Source: Macrolepiota albuminosa (lineage: Eukaryota; Basidiomycota; Agaricomycetes; Agaricales; Agaricaceae). Taken from it: a stretch of DNA of 64,000 bases. The position numbers and the translations under genes were made by a program. Each line of letters opens with the position of its first letter. Position 1 is the stretch's first letter. The notes beneath the pieces were generated by a model that worked only from the letters and a program-made list of their open reading frames with translations, made no database searches and had not been told where the DNA came from. Of the stretch, positions 35,521-47,385 are shown piece after piece. The stretch is taken from NCBI GenBank assembly GCA_027475525.1, contig JAMWFC010000038.1:248001-312000 (forward strand), read 5' to 3'.

Positions 35521-37391
35521 AATCCATCCATCCATCCATCCATCCATCTCCACGTCCCTTTTTCACGCTCCGATTCTTATTTTTCTAGGCATCGAAGTAA
35601 TCGAAAATTCACTATGTACTATCACCTAAGAATACCCTCCTGAATATCCACATGATCCTATATCCTATATATAATCTATCATTCCTATGAATGATTCCGA
35701 CACGTTCATAAACCACACACACACGCATCACGACTCCCAATCAATACCATTTCCATCCAAGACTCTGACAACACCCACAACGACACCCACAACAAACTCA
35801 AACTCACAATTCAAAACTCTCGCTCTCTGAGGGTCAAATCACTCATATACAATAAAACCAAAACCAAAAACAAAAACAAAACAGAACTAGAACTAGAACT
35901 ACCTAACACATGCAAACATTCACATTCACGTTCACGTTAAATAATACACGGAGGAAGGGAGAGATGGGGAGTGCGCGCGGGGATGGGATGAGACAAATTT
36001 TTCTCGTGATTACGACGGGGAGAGGGGAGGGTGTAACACAGCATAAAAGTCAAGGAGAGTAGAAAAGGAAAATAAATCAAAAAGAAAGAGAAAGAAAAAA
36101 GAGAAACTGCATTGCAAAAGTACCAGAATTGCTTGGGGATGGAGATGGAGATGGAGATGGAGTCGTCGAAAGTGGAAAAAAATAAAATCAAAGAAAAGAG
36201 AGGCAAAAGACGAAAAAAAAGTGACGAAAAAAGAGAGAGAAAAAAAAGAAACCAGACTACCACTCGATGAAAAAATAAAAGGGTATAGTATAGAATACAA
36301 TAAAACAAAATCAAAAGTCGTACAAAAACAAAAAAAAAATGCAAGTCAAGGAGACGGGGGGTGGAGTGGGGATGGGTGGGGTACCAGAGCAGGGATACAA
36401 CACGAACACGAAGTCGATAACCGAACTGGAGTGGGTAAGGCATGACGGGCATGGGCATGGGGACGGAGACAGATACGGGAGACAGAGACGAAGAGGACGC
36501 GATGGTAATGGTGATGGTGACGGTGATGGTGATACATAAAAACACGATAAACGAAAAACGGCACACAGAACGAAACACGAAACAGCCATCAAGAAACGAA
36601 ATTTGCTTTGCGTGGCGAGTCGGCGAGGGCGAATGGGCGAAGGGACCGCGAATGGGCGAAGGGACCGCGAGTGGCGAATGGGCAAAGGACGAGTGGGTGG
36701 ATGCAAAACCTTCGCGAACACTACACAATCCTAATCCAAATCCTAATCAGCACGAACTCGCGACATCCTCCAAACTCACTCACTCACTCACTCACTCACT
36801 CACAAAAAACGTTCGTCGGCCGTCCAAAAATCCAAAAATCCGCACACACCGCTACCGCTGCCGCTGCCGCTGCCGTGGATCGTGATCGTGATCGCGAATC
36901 CAAGCCCAGTCCAAGCACCCAAGCCCAGATCCAAGCAACCAAGTCTAAGCCTCCAAGCCTCCAAGCCTCCAAGAACGCCAAGGCCAAGCACCGAGCACCG
37001 AGCACCGAGCACCGAGCACCGAGCGGAAGCGAGAGAAAGAAAAATGTAAATAAAAAAAGAAACAAAGAAACAAAGAAAGGGAGGTAAAAAAAACAAAGTA
37101 AGATATAACGTATGTATGTATACATGAATGCCAAGGGGGTACCCGTAACCCAAAGAAAAAAAGGAAAGGAAAAAAAACTCTCGTGTCCGTCCGTCTGTCT
37201 TGTCTGTCTGTCTTCGCCCGTCTGTCATCGCGCCGAGCCCGAATTTGAAATTACACTTTCAGGGAATTTGAATGCTTGAGTTGAGGATTACAAGAATATA
37301 AGATACCGCCGTCTGCGTCTGCGTCTGCGTCTGCGTCCGTGTCTGTCTCTCTGTGTGTTCGCGTGGCTGCCTGCGTATGCCCGCATGCCCA
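35521..37391. repeat. Microsatellite-rich region, left block
   Basis: Contains (ATCC)n at 35522-35547, GATGGA repeats near 36140, a roughly 20-bp tandem pair at about 36625-36665, (CTCA)n at about 36775-36803, CCAAGC-type repeats near 36940-36970, GAGCACC repeats near 37000 and (GTCTGC)n at 37311-37338. Long purine runs alternate with these. Long open frames here, such as 35937-36728 on the minus strand, are products of low complexity and not genes. Confidence 0.8.
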
Positions 37392-38696
37392 CTACTCATG
37401 ATGCCTACTAACCTTCTCCACGCCCGCTCCAAGGGCCGTCTTTCGCTTCTTCTGCACCACGAGATCGTCCTCGTCTTCGTCGTCTTCCTCCTCTGGATTA
37501 GATGACTCGCTTTCAGACTCGCTTTCGGTCTCGGTCTCTGACGACGGGTGTCTCTGTGTGCCCGCCGCCGCTGTGGATGTGGACGTGGACGTGGACGTGG
37601 ATTTGGATTTGGATGCGAATGTGGATGTAGAGACTGCTTCTCGCCGGTGGGAATGGTGCCGTGTGAGATGGGGGACGTTGACGGTTGTGAGGTTATGCTC
37701 GGGCGTCAGCGAGTCAGGAGCTGCGTCTCGGCGTTGAGAATGGTGTCGTGCAAGAGGGGGGACGGTGACAGTCGTGAGGTTATGCTCGGGCGTCAACGAG
37801 TCAGGGGCTGCGTCTCGGCGATGAGAATGGTGGCGTGCGAGAGGGGGGACATTGACAGTCGCGAGGTTATACTCCTGCGGATCCGGTTCCCTTTCCCTTT
37901 CCTTTTCCTTTTCCCTCTCCTCACGCTCTCTCGCCTCGCGCTCTCTCGCCTCTTTCCGCTTCTTGACCCACCCCATACCACTGCCATCGAAATCATCATC
38001 ATGGACCGCACCGGCGCTCTGGAGCCTCTCCCAGCGGGGCTGAGCCGGGCCGCTCGCAGCGACACCGGCATGCTGTGCGCCGCGCACGCTGCCCATGCCT
38101 CCGTGGCCCCACTCGACGAACTCGGGGTCCTCGTCGCGGGCATTCGCAAACGGGTTTGCGCTGGACTTGCGAGCGCCGTACACGCGGCCGTTGAGCATGC
38201 GTGTGCCGATGCGCAGGGGTGACTTGGCGTTGGCGTCGACGAACGACGGGCGGCGGGGGGTCCTGCCGCCGCCTGCGCCGAGACGGACGGCGGGAGTCGT
38301 GGTCGTGGGCTGCGGGGCGGTGTGTGTGCGTGAGAGCGGAGACGGCGGGGAGGAGAAGCGGGTGAGGTTGAAGCGCCAGCCGCCGGGGTCAGAGGACTTG
38401 GAGGATGTGCGGAAGAGGTTGATGGTGCCGAGGGTGAATATTTCTTCTTTGGGGGACGTGGACTGGGTGGGTGTCTCTGGGTTGCGGCGCAAGGAGCGCA
38501 GGATGCTGAGGGGGCGGGGACGGTGTGGGGCAGCGGCGAGGACGTCGGGCAGGACGTCGAGGACGGCGGGCTTGTTGTCATCAGGGTCGGCTCGGGGATC
38601 GGGCAGCGGGGCAAAGCGGATGCGGCGGGCGGGGGAGCTGCTGGACGACGAGGCTGACGACGAGGACGCGGATTCTGATTGGTGGAGAGGAGGCAT
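37392..38696 (-). CDS. Low-complexity hypothetical protein with 29-residue repeats
   Basis: A single 434-codon frame from MPPLHQSESASSS; an upstream in-frame Met at 38831 is possible. The first part is Ser-rich and then has a conserved-looking block (RRIRFAPLPDPRAD, PRPLSILRSLRRNPETP). The middle carries an RTPRRPSFVDANAKSPLRIG segment and a strongly charged Arg/Glu helix. Next come three tandem repeats of about 29 residues built on NLTTVxVPPLARHHSxRRD, then Ser/Thr and Asp/Glu runs, and a basic tail (QKKRKT) that could be a nuclear signal. No enzymatic domain is visible. The final codons overlap a GTTAGT that could be a splice donor, so the C-terminus may be longer. It stands alone in a 10-kb gene-poor region. 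Confidence 0.6.
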   Translation of the reverse strand: MPPLHQSESASSSSASSSSSSPARRIRFAPLPDPRADPDDNKPAVLDVLPDVLAAAPHRPRPLSILRSLRRNPETPTQSTSPKEEIFTLGTINLFRTSSKSSDPGGWRFNLTRFSSPPSPLSRTHTAPQPTTTTPAVRLGAGGGRTPRRPSFVDANAKSPLRIGTRMLNGRVYGARKSSANPFANARDEDPEFVEWGHGGMGSVRGAQHAGVAASGPAQPRWERLQSAGAVHDDDFDGSGMGWVKKRKEAREREAREREEREKEKEREREPDPQEYNLATVNVPPLARHHSHRRDAAPDSLTPEHNLTTVTVPPLARHHSQRRDAAPDSLTPEHNLTTVNVPHLTRHHSHRREAVSTSTFASKSKSTSTSTSTSTAAAGTQRHPSSETETESESESESSNPEEEDDEDEDDLVVQKKRKTALGAGVEKVSRHHE

Positions 38697-39144
38697 TGAC
38701 TGGCAACTTGCATCTCCCATTCTCCGTACATATCTCGTCTTCCGGGGTCCTGCTGGCCACGTGCAGATCTCAGATCCCGCCAAGTATCCAAGCCAAGCCA
38801 TTCCTCGGAACTTGCCATCCAGCCTAGACACTGACTGGCACGTTCGTGTACCATCGCAGTTTCATCACCATAGTTCCCTGGGCCTGCAGGGTCCACCCAT
38901 CCCAGCCAAAGGGACGATATTCGCGGAGACGACGGTGACTCGTACCCCTCCGCAGAGCACACACCACGCGGTGACTCGTACCCCGCAGCAAAGCACACGC
39001 GTATCACGATCGATCGAAACAAAGGCGCCTATGGTGCTTGCTTGTCAACTCGTACTGAGGCTAAATCTCCTCTCGTCAAATTGACATCCACAAAATGGCA
39101 TATTCATCTTAAGCCCTCCTCTTGGGGGTCCATTTGCGCTACAT
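38697..39144. other. Upstream flank of the low-complexity gene
   Basis: Likely promoter and leader of the minus-strand gene ending at 37392. A TGACTCGTACCCC string occurs twice near 38936 and 38971. No other gene is seen. Confidence 0.4.
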
Positions 39145-41990
39145 AGGACGCGTCGTCGCACACACACACACAGACACACACCACCGATACGTCATCCCAA
39201 AGGTCGCATTGCATCGCATCGCATCCCACGCACACCTTTGCTAATTCCATCCCGCACTGCCTTCCACGTCACTCACTCACTCACTCCACCCCGGCCCGGG
39301 TCAAGCGCCCGTATGTAAATGTAAAAGTAAAAGTGGTGTCACAACGCGCTTCATACGAAAGTGAAAGAAAGGGTGTGGCTCTGCGTGGCATGTGCTGTCG
39401 GTGTCCCTGTCCATGTCCATGTCGACCTAGGGGTGATGAACCCGCAGCAGTGTTTTGGATTGGATTCTAGTCAGACAAGGGCTGATTGACATCATCATCA
39501 TCATCATCCTCTCTCTCTCTTCATCCTGCAACGCAACGCGCAACCACATCACAGACGCTGGAGAGACCCCCTCCCTCTTATCTCCGGTCCGACTCGAAAA
39601 AAGAAAATAACCTTTTACTTTTCTTGCACATGCACGACAACCCACGCTCACGCGGGTCTGGTCTGTCTGCGGATTTTAATAACCTAGTCCTAGTCTTTGA
39701 CTTTGACTTTGACTCGTGACTCGTGACTCGAGATACACACAGAGATACGAGATGAGATATGAGATTACCCCCGGGGCGTCCACAGAGGGGTTACTTACTG
39801 ATACTGACTGATACTGCCAACGTGTCCGTTTACCGTTTACCGTTTACCCTTTACTTCCTTCGAGTTTCCGAGTTAACCTACCCCGACCATGTGGTGTTTT
39901 CATGTACATGTACGAGCGCACCGTGGGATACCGGAAAAAAACCGAAAAACCCAAAAAGATAAACTTTATAACACTGCGAACCCCTCGCAAAAGTACGAGT
40001 TTTGGAATTTGATCCCCTGCTCTCTGCTGTCTGTATGATGTATGATCATGATGTATGATACCCCCGTCGATCGACACCGACACTCTAATCCTCCTCCGAG
40101 TCAAGATAACCGGACGGACGTCAAGTATCCCCATTTCGATTTCGATTTCGATGGACACATCCATCCATCCTCCTCCGTTGAAATCGTCTCTTTCTTTTAT
40201 TTCCAAATCCAAAGTATCTTGAAAATAAACGACATGACATGACATGACATGGACAATGACCGTGACCCACATCGTACGCCGTCCCCCGCCCCCCGGTCAC
40301 TCACACTCGTACTCACGCTCGTACTCACACCTCGCTGTAAATGGACCTACCCACCCCCGCGCGTATGGAGATGCATTTCGCCTTTCGCTTTTCGCATTTC
40401 ACTTTCCCTTTCTGTTTCGATTTCGATTTCGATTTTACTTCCGTTTCGATTTCGATTTACCTTCTCCATCGATTTACCTTCCTCAGTCAAAGGAAAGGAA
40501 AGCAAAGGCTTCCTTTCTCCTTTCTCCTTTTCCTTTTCCTTTTCCTTTTCTCTCAGGGTATCGCGTGCATTCAACAACGATCCCCTCTCTTTCTTTTCGA
40601 TTCGATTCGATTCGATGTATCTGCAGCTGTCTCTCTGTCTCTGTCTCTGTCTCTCTGTCTCTTTCGATTTCGATTTCGGTCGTTGTCAAAATAAGGAACA
40701 AGGCAAGGCTCTTCCTATGTACATACACACATACATACTTTGTTCGGCTAATTTCCTTTTCCTTTCGTTGAGTGGTGGTGTTTTAAGGGATGTGGGGATC
40801 GTGCCTGTGTGTGGGTCCTTTCCTTCCTTTTCCTTTTCATTTCTTTCCTTTCCTTTTCCTTTCCTTTCCTTTCCTTTTCCTTTTCGTTTCCCTACTTACT
40901 CCAGGCAAGACAAGGGTGAGGAGCCGACTCCTGCCTTGAAGGTCCTCATTGTCATTAATCATTAATCATTCATTCTTGACTTGTGCGGTGTCCGACCAAC
41001 ACGTCCACGTCCACGCACGTCTCAGGAAACGCCACCCACCCGTCAAAAAGGGAAAGAAAGATCCCCGAAACTCGTCTCATGCTATCTATGCTCATGTGAT
41101 CAATCAAGCATAAGAAGTCAAAAAAATTCAATCAAAAAGTCCCGCTGACGACCCTTGTAAGCCCTTACACTTACCCTGACTCTTTCATGAATCTGAATCT
41201 GAATCTGGCGTATCCCTACCCCCCGTATTGTACGTATTATACAATGTAACACTATATACGTGCGTCGTGCTGCCGTACGTATGCACAGTGCTATTTTTAT
41301 ACCTAGGCCTAGGAGAGAGGAAAGACGGATGGTTTCCTTCTCCCCTCGGGGGTGCTAAAAATAGATTGTGGAGATTGATTTTTTTTTCTCTAGTGGCTTC
41401 TGGAGTACTGACTGTACTTTGGGTCTTTGATTATGTCTGTTGGATAGCCCTCGTAGATAGGTAGGTAGGTACGTGTTGACTAGACTTGAAGGAGTTCATC
41501 TTTCGACCGGAGTGATCGCCTATACATAAGTACATACGTACATATGGACGACCCTCTCTCTGTCAAATTTCAATCGACCGGAATAGATCGTGGTTGGGAG
41601 GAACCGATTATGGGATTCACTGCATCATCGCTTTCTAAATTCTATGAGGACTACGCCACTGGGATACGCGCGTGTAAGTGTGCGTGGTCTGTTCCGTATC
41701 CGTGTGTATGTATATGGAAACTGCATGCAACCCCCCGCTGACCAGGCGAGAACCCCGTACTGATGGTTCACACACGAATGCATATGGATTCGATTCGTTA
41801 GTGGCGAAAGGATTAAGCCTGGAATGGTTCGCGAGAGCTACACATTCATTCATTCATTCATTCATTCATCCCTTGTCCATTATAATATTAGTATTTAGTA
41901 TAGTTGGCGTAATCAAGTGATCTATAATCTGCAATGTAATTCAAGCCGCAGGATACTGAATACTGAATACTGAATATTGAATACTGAATG
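39145..41990. repeat. Microsatellite-rich region, right block
   Basis: Holds CA runs near 39160, (ATC)n at about 39490-39507, TGACTT/TGACTCG repeats near 39700-39730, ACATG repeats near 40233-40250, TTTCGA runs near 40400-40460, (CCTTTT)n at about 40525-40560 and 40825-40890, TTCGA repeats near 40600, (ATTC)n at 41843-41869 and ACTGAAT repeats at about 41953-41988. Overlapping long frames in 40244-40965 are pyrimidine-repeat artefacts. Confidence 0.8.
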
Positions 41991-43090
41991 CCACACGACG
42001 GATCATCCTTTCCGATCTGTCTGTGACGTTAGGTGTGCGGACCACTCCTGCTATACTATTAAGAGGCTTCTGCGGCCCCACCGGTTCATTGAATTCTACT
42101 CGTGGGTGCGTGGAAAGTAGTCCCCCGGAAACAAGCTCCCGCGAAACGGTCCGTGGGTGGGATAAATTAATTAAACGTGTCGTGTGGGGTTGCTGCCTAC
42201 TTAGCTGCTTGAAAAAAAAGCTATTTGTAGTATGTATCGTGATGGAAAACATCATTGCTAGAGTAACCAAATTGTTCTCGTGTGGTGTCGTCTATGTTTG
42301 AAGATGACGTCCTCGGCAAAAGTATACCCCCCGAAACCTGAGTATCAAACGAAAATGGGTGCTCCCCATACACGGTATGGGCGATCGGGGTCGAGCACAC
42401 GTTCTAGCCCACTGACGGAATGGCGAAATCTAGATAACCCAAGCCTCGGCTCTCTGAAGGACTTTCTCCCTCCCACGATTTTACCTGTTGCCATACTTCA
42501 TGGGTTACACCACACCATGGCTCATCGTTTGTTACGGCACGGCGACACGGGCTGACTGACCATCATGAGAATTATGAAACAAGCCTAGAACAATGACGTT
42601 ATTGATGTTGGAGAGACAGATGTATCGTATGCGTATCCGTCGGGGACGGAAGAAGTCGTAACGTAATTATTGGTCGCCGGCATGAGTTCTGGGGAATTCC
42701 AGAAAAGTGTTGTGTTGTGTCCTCGGAAAGCGTCAAGGTGTTCAACGAGGCTTTGGCCTGAAACTGGCATAGGAAAGGTTGAGTTAGTGAGGATGGGAGA
42801 GAAGATATCACGTGAGCTGTGACGATTACATATCCAATTTTTGTGGTTGGACCTGTTAACTGCGTATTTTCCAAGGGATAAAGGCCTCCCAGAGCCTTCA
42901 AACAGCAGGTCTGGCGCTCCGAACTTCATTGTCGCAAACTTTACATTTGAGACTCGCTAGTCCACCACAACGGACCACAGCCAGACTTTTACAAGTCAGA
43001 GAAATTTCTGATTAATCTCTTTGAAACACACTGACGTGCTTGGTAATTGATAAGATCGCTCGGTCTTTTTCAAACACCACCATCTCCAGC
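41991..43090. other. Intergenic upstream of glutathione reductase
   Basis: 1.1 kb with short frames on both strands, none supported. It must contain the glutathione reductase promoter. Confidence 0.45.
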
Positions 43091-44877
43091 ATGCCCCCCA
43101 TCTACGATAAGCCCACTGTTGAAAAATACGACTATGTCCTCATCGGAGGAGGTAGCGGTGGATCTGCCTCTTCCGTATGATCCTAACAAGTAGTCCATTC
43201 CCAAGTTGTTTGACATTCCTTACAGCGTCGAGCTGCTTCGTATGGGAAGAAAGTGGCTGTAGTAGAGGTCGATCCTTATCTTGGTGGAACCTGCGTGAAT
43301 GTTGGTATGTAGTTCCCTTGATGTCACTTGTTGTTCCCTAAACCAGGCTTCTACCATCAGGTTGTGTCCCGAAGAAGGTTATTGATTCATGCTAGTTTGA
43401 CAGATATGGCTGCTGACTTTATGGTTCCTAGATTATGTGGCATGCCGCAGACTTGCAAGACAAGTTGGCGCATCATTCCTCGGGTTACAAGTTCAAGGGC
43501 GTCAATGCACCCAAGTTCGACTGGGCTGCATTCAAGCCCCAACGCGATGCGTACATCAAAAAGCTGAACGATATCTACGCGAATAACTTTGAAAAAGAGG
43601 GCGTAGAGTACCACCATGGTTACGGACGACTCTCATCCGCTAACACCGTCGAAGTCACGCGTCCCGATGGACAAAAATACACTTTACGCGCTGACCATAT
43701 CACTATTACCGTCGGCGGTACACCGACCATTCCTTCTGATGAACAAATCCCCGGAGCATCGCTTGGAATCGATTCAGACGGCTTCTTCGACCTTGAAGAG
43801 CAGCCCAAACGTGTCGCGGTCGTCGGTGCTGGATACATCGCCGTCGAGCTTGCAGGTATCTTCCATACCCTCGGATCCGAGACTCATCTCATCATCCGTG
43901 GCGAAACCGTCTTACGCACATTCGATCAAACCATCCAGGAAACGCTGACGCCCTGGATGGAGAAGACCGGAGTCAAAATTCACAAGAAGAGCAATGTCGT
44001 CAAGGTGGAGGGCGAAAAGGGCAAGCCTTTGACTGTGTTCACCGACAAGGGCGAGAAGATTGAAGTCGACACGGTCTTGTGGGCGATCGGACGCCATGCA
44101 CTTACTAAGGATCTGGGTTTGGCGGAAGCTGGTGTCAAGGTGAACGAGAAGGGTGACATTATTGTGGACGAGTACCAGAATACCTCGGCCAAGGGCGTAT
44201 ACGCCATAGGTGATGTCCAAGGAAAAGCCCTTTTGACTCCCGTTGCCATTGCTGCAGGACGTAGACTGTCCAACCGCCTCTTCGGTCCGGAGAAGTTCAA
44301 GAGCGACAAGCTTGACTACAAAAATATTCCAACAGTCGTCTTCTCGTACGTAGCTGCTTTGAGAGAAGATTTGGATCCTGATTCTTGTCAGACACCCTAC
44401 CATCGGTACCGTTGGTCTCACTGAGAAACAAGCCCGAGAAAAGTATGGTGACGCCGTTAAGATTTGTAAATATCCTCACCACCTGCATTTCAATCTACAT
44501 ACTGAGAATATCCTCAAGATAAATCTTCTTTCCGTTCTCTCTACTTCTCGATGATTGATGAACACCACAAAGAGCCTACTGTATATAAGCTCATCGTTGT
44601 AGGACCCGAGGAGCGTGTCGTTGGTGTTCACATCATCGGTCTCGGTAGCGACGAAGTTATGCAAGGCTTTGGCGTGGCCGTAAAGATGGGAGGTTAGTTG
44701 TTTTGTCCTGTGTCTTGTGTCTTAGCACTACTCACGAGATACACTTTGTAGCAACCAAGCAGGATCTGGATGACACCGTTGCCATTCACCCTACCTCTGC
44801 GGAAGGTAAGCTCAGTACGCGAATCCTTTGAGCACGAAGGCTTATGACATGGTCTAGAACTTGTCACTCTCCGTTAG
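43091..44877 (+). CDS. GLR1: Glutathione-disulfide reductase
   Basis: Eight exons: 43091-43174, 43226-43304, 43361-43377, 43432-44345, 44392-44465, 44519-44692, 44752-44805 and 44858-44877, giving 471 aa. It reduces GSSG to GSH with NADPH and FAD. Visible motifs: FAD-binding GGGSGGSAS near the start; the redox disulfide in GGTCVNVGCVPKK; NADPH-binding GAGYIAVELAG with the downstream Arg-containing HLIIRGETVLR that favours NADPH; the second FAD motif VYAIGDV; and the C-terminal catalytic His in VAIHPTSAEE. No targeting peptide is evident, so this form looks cytosolic. The sequence between the FAD and NADPH motifs (WHAADLQDKLAHHSSGY) matches glutathione rather than thioredoxin or lipoamide reductases. 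Two exons are tiny (17 and 20 nt), but phases agree throughout. Confidence 0.95.
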
Positions 44878-45658
44878 GCCATGTATTACAATACAATACA
44901 TCATGAGCATAATGTATATTTATGAAGATTATGTATGATCCTTTGGAGACGAAGGTTTGTCCAAAGTCAAGGTTAGCCAAGGTAAAGTATGAATAAACCT
45001 GGGACCCCAGTCTCTGCCGAGGCTGTGTATTATGCGCAAATTCGATATAGAACAAGATCTGCCTCCCGCTTGTTATCCCTTGGCAGACTTGGCGCATGTT
45101 CTCGTGCTCCCACTGCAATCAGGCTCGAGGAATTCCGGATCTCGCGATGTCTTCATTATGAAGTATGGAGAACCCATCTGTATCTGTTTCTAAGCCGTAA
45201 CATGCGCCTCCTATAGTTCTTTCGACATTTCTGAAGGCGAGATACAGTGCGATTTGTCATTATTAAAGCAAAAATCCCGCAGATAGAATGAAAGAAGCTT
45301 GAGTAGGGGGGCTGTGCTGTGATAGAAAATGGAGTATCTAGAAGATTAAGTTATGGATCTAAGCACAGAGGTCGAGGTCTACATAATTGAGCCCATGATC
45401 CGGACAAAGGGAACTACTGATGTATGTTCACAGAAGTTGGGATCATGTACGCGATACTTGGAGCGCTAACGAAATGATAATCAGAGGCATAGCTAGGAAT
45501 TTGAAGAAGCAAATGAAATCATTCCTTCCTTCATTAAGTGGAAATATATGGATGCGCATTTGATTGGGATTTACATACATTCCAGTTTATTATGATCCCC
45601 CAAGTCTATGATACGGTCAAAAGATTTGAAGAATCGGCAGAAGACGACAGAAGTGCTA
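44878..45658. other. Intergenic between convergent genes
   Basis: 0.8 kb between glutathione reductase (+) and the PI-PLC-like gene (-). No gene or repeat is recognised. Confidence 0.5.
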
Positions 45659-47246
45659 CTACCAGCCTTCTTCGCCTTTTTGCCTCCCATGATAATTACA
45701 TTCTACTAACAATGGGGTGAGAGCGGAACCTGGTTCGTCATAAAAGTCTAAAAGGGCCCATCCACGTATACGGTGGGTTTCAGCAACGCGTTTTTCGTCG
45801 AAGAGAGACCCCGAGGCATGGATCTCCGAGTCCTCGGCGAAATTGTTCAGTAGCCATTGAACAAATCTACTATTGATCCCTTCTATCCCAAAGCCGATTT
45901 TTGACCATCCAACTCCTTTAGCGATGATAGGAGGAAGGGAAAAAGGGAAAGAGGCGGCCGAAAGGAATGATATGGAAAGTGTAGGCATGGGTGAATTTCT
46001 GGGTGGGGCTTTGAGGATCTCAGATGCAAGAGCAAACTTCTCTGGGATCTCAAGGAAAGATGGTAAAAGGTACCTGACAGAAAATCATGAACAGAACTTG
46101 TCAATCTATGGATGGATCTAGACCAACCAGTCGTGCGTCCTGACGAGAGTATCTTTGCACTGCCAGGTAAAACCAGACTTCTTACTGTCAGGCCAAGTCG
46201 AAGGGTGAATGCCAAGGCCTTCCAGGCCACCCTCCCATCCCTCGCCATTTCCGCCGAAACGGCTAAACATGACGATCTTGCCTCGAACCTCGCCAAGAGT
46301 TGGTATGCGGTTCTCCAGATACCACTTTTCTCGACCTCCCGGGCCATTAAATATTTCTTGGCGAACTAAGTGAGAGAATTTAAGATAGGAATTTTTCATG
46401 AAGTCTTCCTGCTTTATAGACATGACAATCGTCTCATGACACGTAGATGAATCTGTAAGAAAATTGTGAATAATAGATAGTATTTCCTGGAATGAGGTGC
46501 GCTGTGGATAAATTCCATGGTAAGAAATGAGTCTAGAGTCGATGATCGATAGTCGAATATCTAAAACTCGGATTCCCGAACGAAGTTGGGTATCAAGGGG
46601 CGTTGAAAGTTCCTGGCATTGCGAAATGGGCCATCCATACAGAGCCATGCTTCAAAAATGCAATTGAAATATGTCTATAAATGCTGTAGCAAGGGTGTAC
46701 ATACGTATCGTGTGTTCCTAAAGGGATAGACACATCGATGTTAAAGGTAACATTCATTAGATTCATGGATTATATCTGACCTGGAAGACATAGAGATGAC
46801 AACGATAAAGTGTCGGGCATGCCCGATAGAAATGAGGATAAATCTCGTCGAGGTATTATGTATAATCTAAAGTATGCAGTGGTGACCTAAAGAAGCTTAG
46901 TCTAATATATAATCAAGCCAGAACTTGAACCGACTCTGCTGAGGTATACTCTCCATGGACACTCATTGTGAAGGGGTATCATGCGCCACCGTGCACTCCG
47001 AGCCAATGACAACGGGATGACAACTTCATTGGACTTGACGAGCCACTCCTTAGACACAGAAGTATTCTCCTTCGAGCTCAAAGGATTGGTTCTTGGGAAC
47101 AAAGAGACGGATTTACCGCCATCCGATAAGTCAACAGTCGACGAAGGGCAGGAAGAGCTGAGTGTAATGTCCAAATCGCTGCTTTGCTCGTCATTCAGAC
47201 AGCAAGAAATGTCTTCCTCCGTCAAGTTCAAGAGTGTCAGGCGCAT
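45659..47246 (-). CDS. PI-specific phospholipase C-like protein (X domain only)
   Basis: Five exons: 46935-47246, 46781-46886, 46705-46717 (13 nt), 46128-46649 and 45659-46073, giving 455 aa. The ~110-residue N-terminal part with a beta-sandwich look (CPWRVYLSR) precedes the PI-PLC X domain: SLCLPGTHDTMALYG with the first catalytic His, QLRSGIRVLDIRLS, RLISYHGIYPQ with the second His, ETIVMSIKQED, then PTLGEVRGKIVMFSRF. The C-terminal part has WLLNNFAEDSEIH and DFYDEPGSAL. This single-domain layout is that of bacterial-type PI-PLCs found widely in fungi, which cleave phosphatidylinositol or GPI-type lipids without calcium. There is no signal peptide or Y/C2 domain. The 13-nt microexon carries the GTHDT codons and is needed for the catalytic motif. 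It is divergent from LIS1 with only 139 bp between start codons. Confidence 0.88.
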
Positions 47247-47385
47247 AGTGAAAGGGTGGTCTCTGGTTAAGAGAGCATGGCGACGAAGTCACCCGACTTT
47301 GGTCACAGCTTGTCGCGCGACACGTGAACATGACGTGAATCTCTGATATTCAACCACCATAACATATTCTGTTTCTCCTCGGTAG
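47247..47385. promoter_or_regulatory. Compact divergent promoter, PI-PLC / LIS1
   Basis: 139 bp lie between the two start codons on opposite strands, so both promoters and leaders share this segment or extend into each other's genes. No TATA box is obvious. Confidence 0.5.

Noticed and set aside
35937..36728. 263-codon minus-strand frame and overlapping plus-strand frames
   Set aside because: Built from purine/pyrimidine runs and microsatellites; frames are open on both strands with no protein-like composition.
37793..39022. 409-codon minus-strand frame
   Set aside because: Shadow of the low-complexity gene at 37392-38696; Pro/Ser/Ala-rich from a shifted reading of GC-rich codons.
40244..40965. 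Overlapping 175- and 238-codon plus-strand frames
   Set aside because: They are translations of TTTCC/TTTCGA repeats (Phe/Ser/Arg runs) with no motif and no splice context.
42585..42929. 114-codon minus-strand gene divergent from glutathione reductase
   Set aside because: No motif, no codon preference and overlapping alternative frames of equal quality.
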